Part shown: positions 62,806 to 64,000 of the stretch, piece after piece
Position numbering within the stretch: the stretch's first letter is position 1
Layout: each line of letters opens with the position of its first letter
DNA from: Epiperipatus broadwayi
Lineage: Eukaryota > Onychophora > Udeonychophora > Euonychophora > Peripatidae
NCBI GenBank assembly: GCA_028023455.1
Contig: JAQFVV010000031.1
Coordinates: 8,608,093 to 8,672,092, forward strand
Direction: 5' to 3'
DNA length: 64,000 nt
Notes under the pieces: model-generated
Seen by the model: only the letters and a program-made list of their open reading frames with translations
Databases searched by the model: none
Told to the model about the DNA's origin: nothing
Translations under genes and position numbers: made by a program

Positions 62806-63285
62806 GGGATTCCAACTCAGACTTTCACACGACCCTCACCTCTCCATGCCATTTCATATTGTTGACCCACCTGATCACACACATGTTGAAAAGATAAATA
62901 GTCACCAATATACTTATTTCATGCTAAACTAGCATTCATCAATTGATCCAGATTACTATCTCCACACATATATACAATCAGTGCTCAGCTTTATATTAAG
63001 ATATCCAATCTTCATACTTTAATGGACAGGCTTCAAACTACTCCAAGCCTGTCCATTAAAGTATGAAGATTGGCTATCGAAATATAAAGCTTAGCATTGA
63101 TTATATATATATGTGTGTGTGTCTGTGGAACTAGTAATCTGGATCAACTGATAATTGCTGGTTTAGCATGAAATACTTATATTGGTGATTATTTATCTTT
63201 TCAACATGTGTATGATCAGGTGGGTCAGCAATATGAAATGGCATAGAGAGGTTAGGGTTGTGTGAAAATCTAAGTTTGAATCCTG
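62806..63285. mobile_element. R4 foldback element with near-complete inverted arms
   Basis: Central arms 63005-63033 and 63045-63073 are perfect 29-bp inverted repeats, and pairing continues outward with small differences to GCGGGATTCCAACTCAGACT (62806) and the complement ending near 63285. The outer 50 bases of each arm, read inward to outward on the right, carry TGGCATAGAGAGGTTAGGG (63239) and AGTTTGAATCC (63273-63283), which resemble pol III A and B boxes about 34 bp apart, shorter than in a normal tRNA. Possibly two tRNA-derived SINE-like copies joined head to head. Fragments occur at 31237 and 38764. Confidence 0.75.
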
Positions 63286-64000
63286 CATATAATTATTATG
63301 CAAAATTCAGTTTTATTTTTTAACCTTATTATAATCTCTGTTTCATTCATTAATGATTTTTTTAGATTATTGAATCATAAATTAACAGGGGTAGGTGATA
63401 ATAAAATTACCATGTTAATCATTACATTTCATTATTTACAAAAGATTCTCAAAACAAAACCTAGAAATTTTCCAGATGATTCATATTGGTTTATCATGTA
63501 AACATTCAAGAGGGCTATGACAGAAGATAACAATATTTGACTATATGATCATAAGGATATTTATTAATTTCTTAAATTTGAATAAAAAATCAATGTTTTC
63601 TTTCAGTTAAATCATAATTATGAAACTTGCATGAAAGGAATAAGCAGAAAATGACAGATTTATTTAATAATTAAGTTAATAAACCTGACTTGGACTTATT
63701 GTTCAATGTGATAACTGCAGGTCTGTGAAGAATAATTTTGCAAAATTTTAAGTCAGGTGCAGTGTTCAGAATAGTATGGAAAATCACATATAATGGATAG
63801 TATAACATCCAAATATGAAATTAAAAAAATAATCAATTAGAAATGCAGTTTCTCATCAAGAATATTTTTTGCTGCATTGTAAAATAAGTTGTTATTTTGC
63901 TCTAAACTAGATATTATTTCTGATACAAACAGGTATTTTGTCTCTGCCCTTTTCATTGAATTAATATATTTAACAATTTTAATAAACAGTTTTCCCTTTC
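63286..64000. other. AT-rich spacer to window end
   Basis: A 67-codon frame (63298-63501) has no recognisable features and is probably fortuitous. Confidence 0.45.

Overview
This is an AT-rich (about one quarter G+C by eye), gene-poor, repeat-dense animal nuclear window. There are no bacterial-style operons, and I found no rRNA, no tRNA gene and no CRISPR array. Low-complexity tracts, dispersed foldback repeats and a mix of Merlin, BED-finger hAT, Penelope-like and Gypsy-type remnants suggest an invertebrate. The repeat style makes me think of a cephalopod mollusc, but that is inference. No host protein-coding exon could be supported. Every recognisable coding stretch belongs to a transposable element, and nearly all are broken.

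Layout. 1-950: decayed Gypsy-type integrase. 951-16250: AT-rich spacer with microsatellites, two copies of repeat R2 in opposite orientation, a composite array of repeat R1 (10506-11860) and a small hairpin element (13270-13428). 16786 to the assembly gap: a probable non-autonomous LTR retrotransposon. It has a 3.5-kb 5' LTR running from TG to CA, a tRNA-Lys-like primer binding site immediately after it, a 1.7-kb interior with only a short gag-sized reading frame, and a 3' LTR cut off by Illumina adapter sequence and a 500-N gap. 25139-33420: spacer. 33442-38711: an array of about 13 near-identical 409-bp units, the first ~3.7 in one orientation and the following ~9 inverted. 40549-48700: a cluster of transposons: a Merlin element with perfect 8-bp target-site duplication, a hairpin, an hAT element with perfect 8-bp target-site duplication, and two adjacent 5'-truncated Penelope-like elements, each starting with an inverted copy of its own 3' end. 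49580-50846: repeat R5 (three direct units plus an inverted end). 51-64 kb: spacer, a TATC tract, R3 inverted pair, R1 inverted pair and the R4 foldback element.

The main pattern I would follow up is that R1, R5 and the 409-bp satellite, although different in sequence overall, share two short modules in the same order, about 160-190 bp apart, and all three occur as direct units joined to inverted units beside TA tracts. They look like one superfamily. The main caution is data quality: Illumina adapter fragments occur at four places with good support (24623, 28365, 38278, 38554) and possibly a fifth exactly at the inversion point of the 409-bp array, so structures at those points may be partly assembly artefacts.
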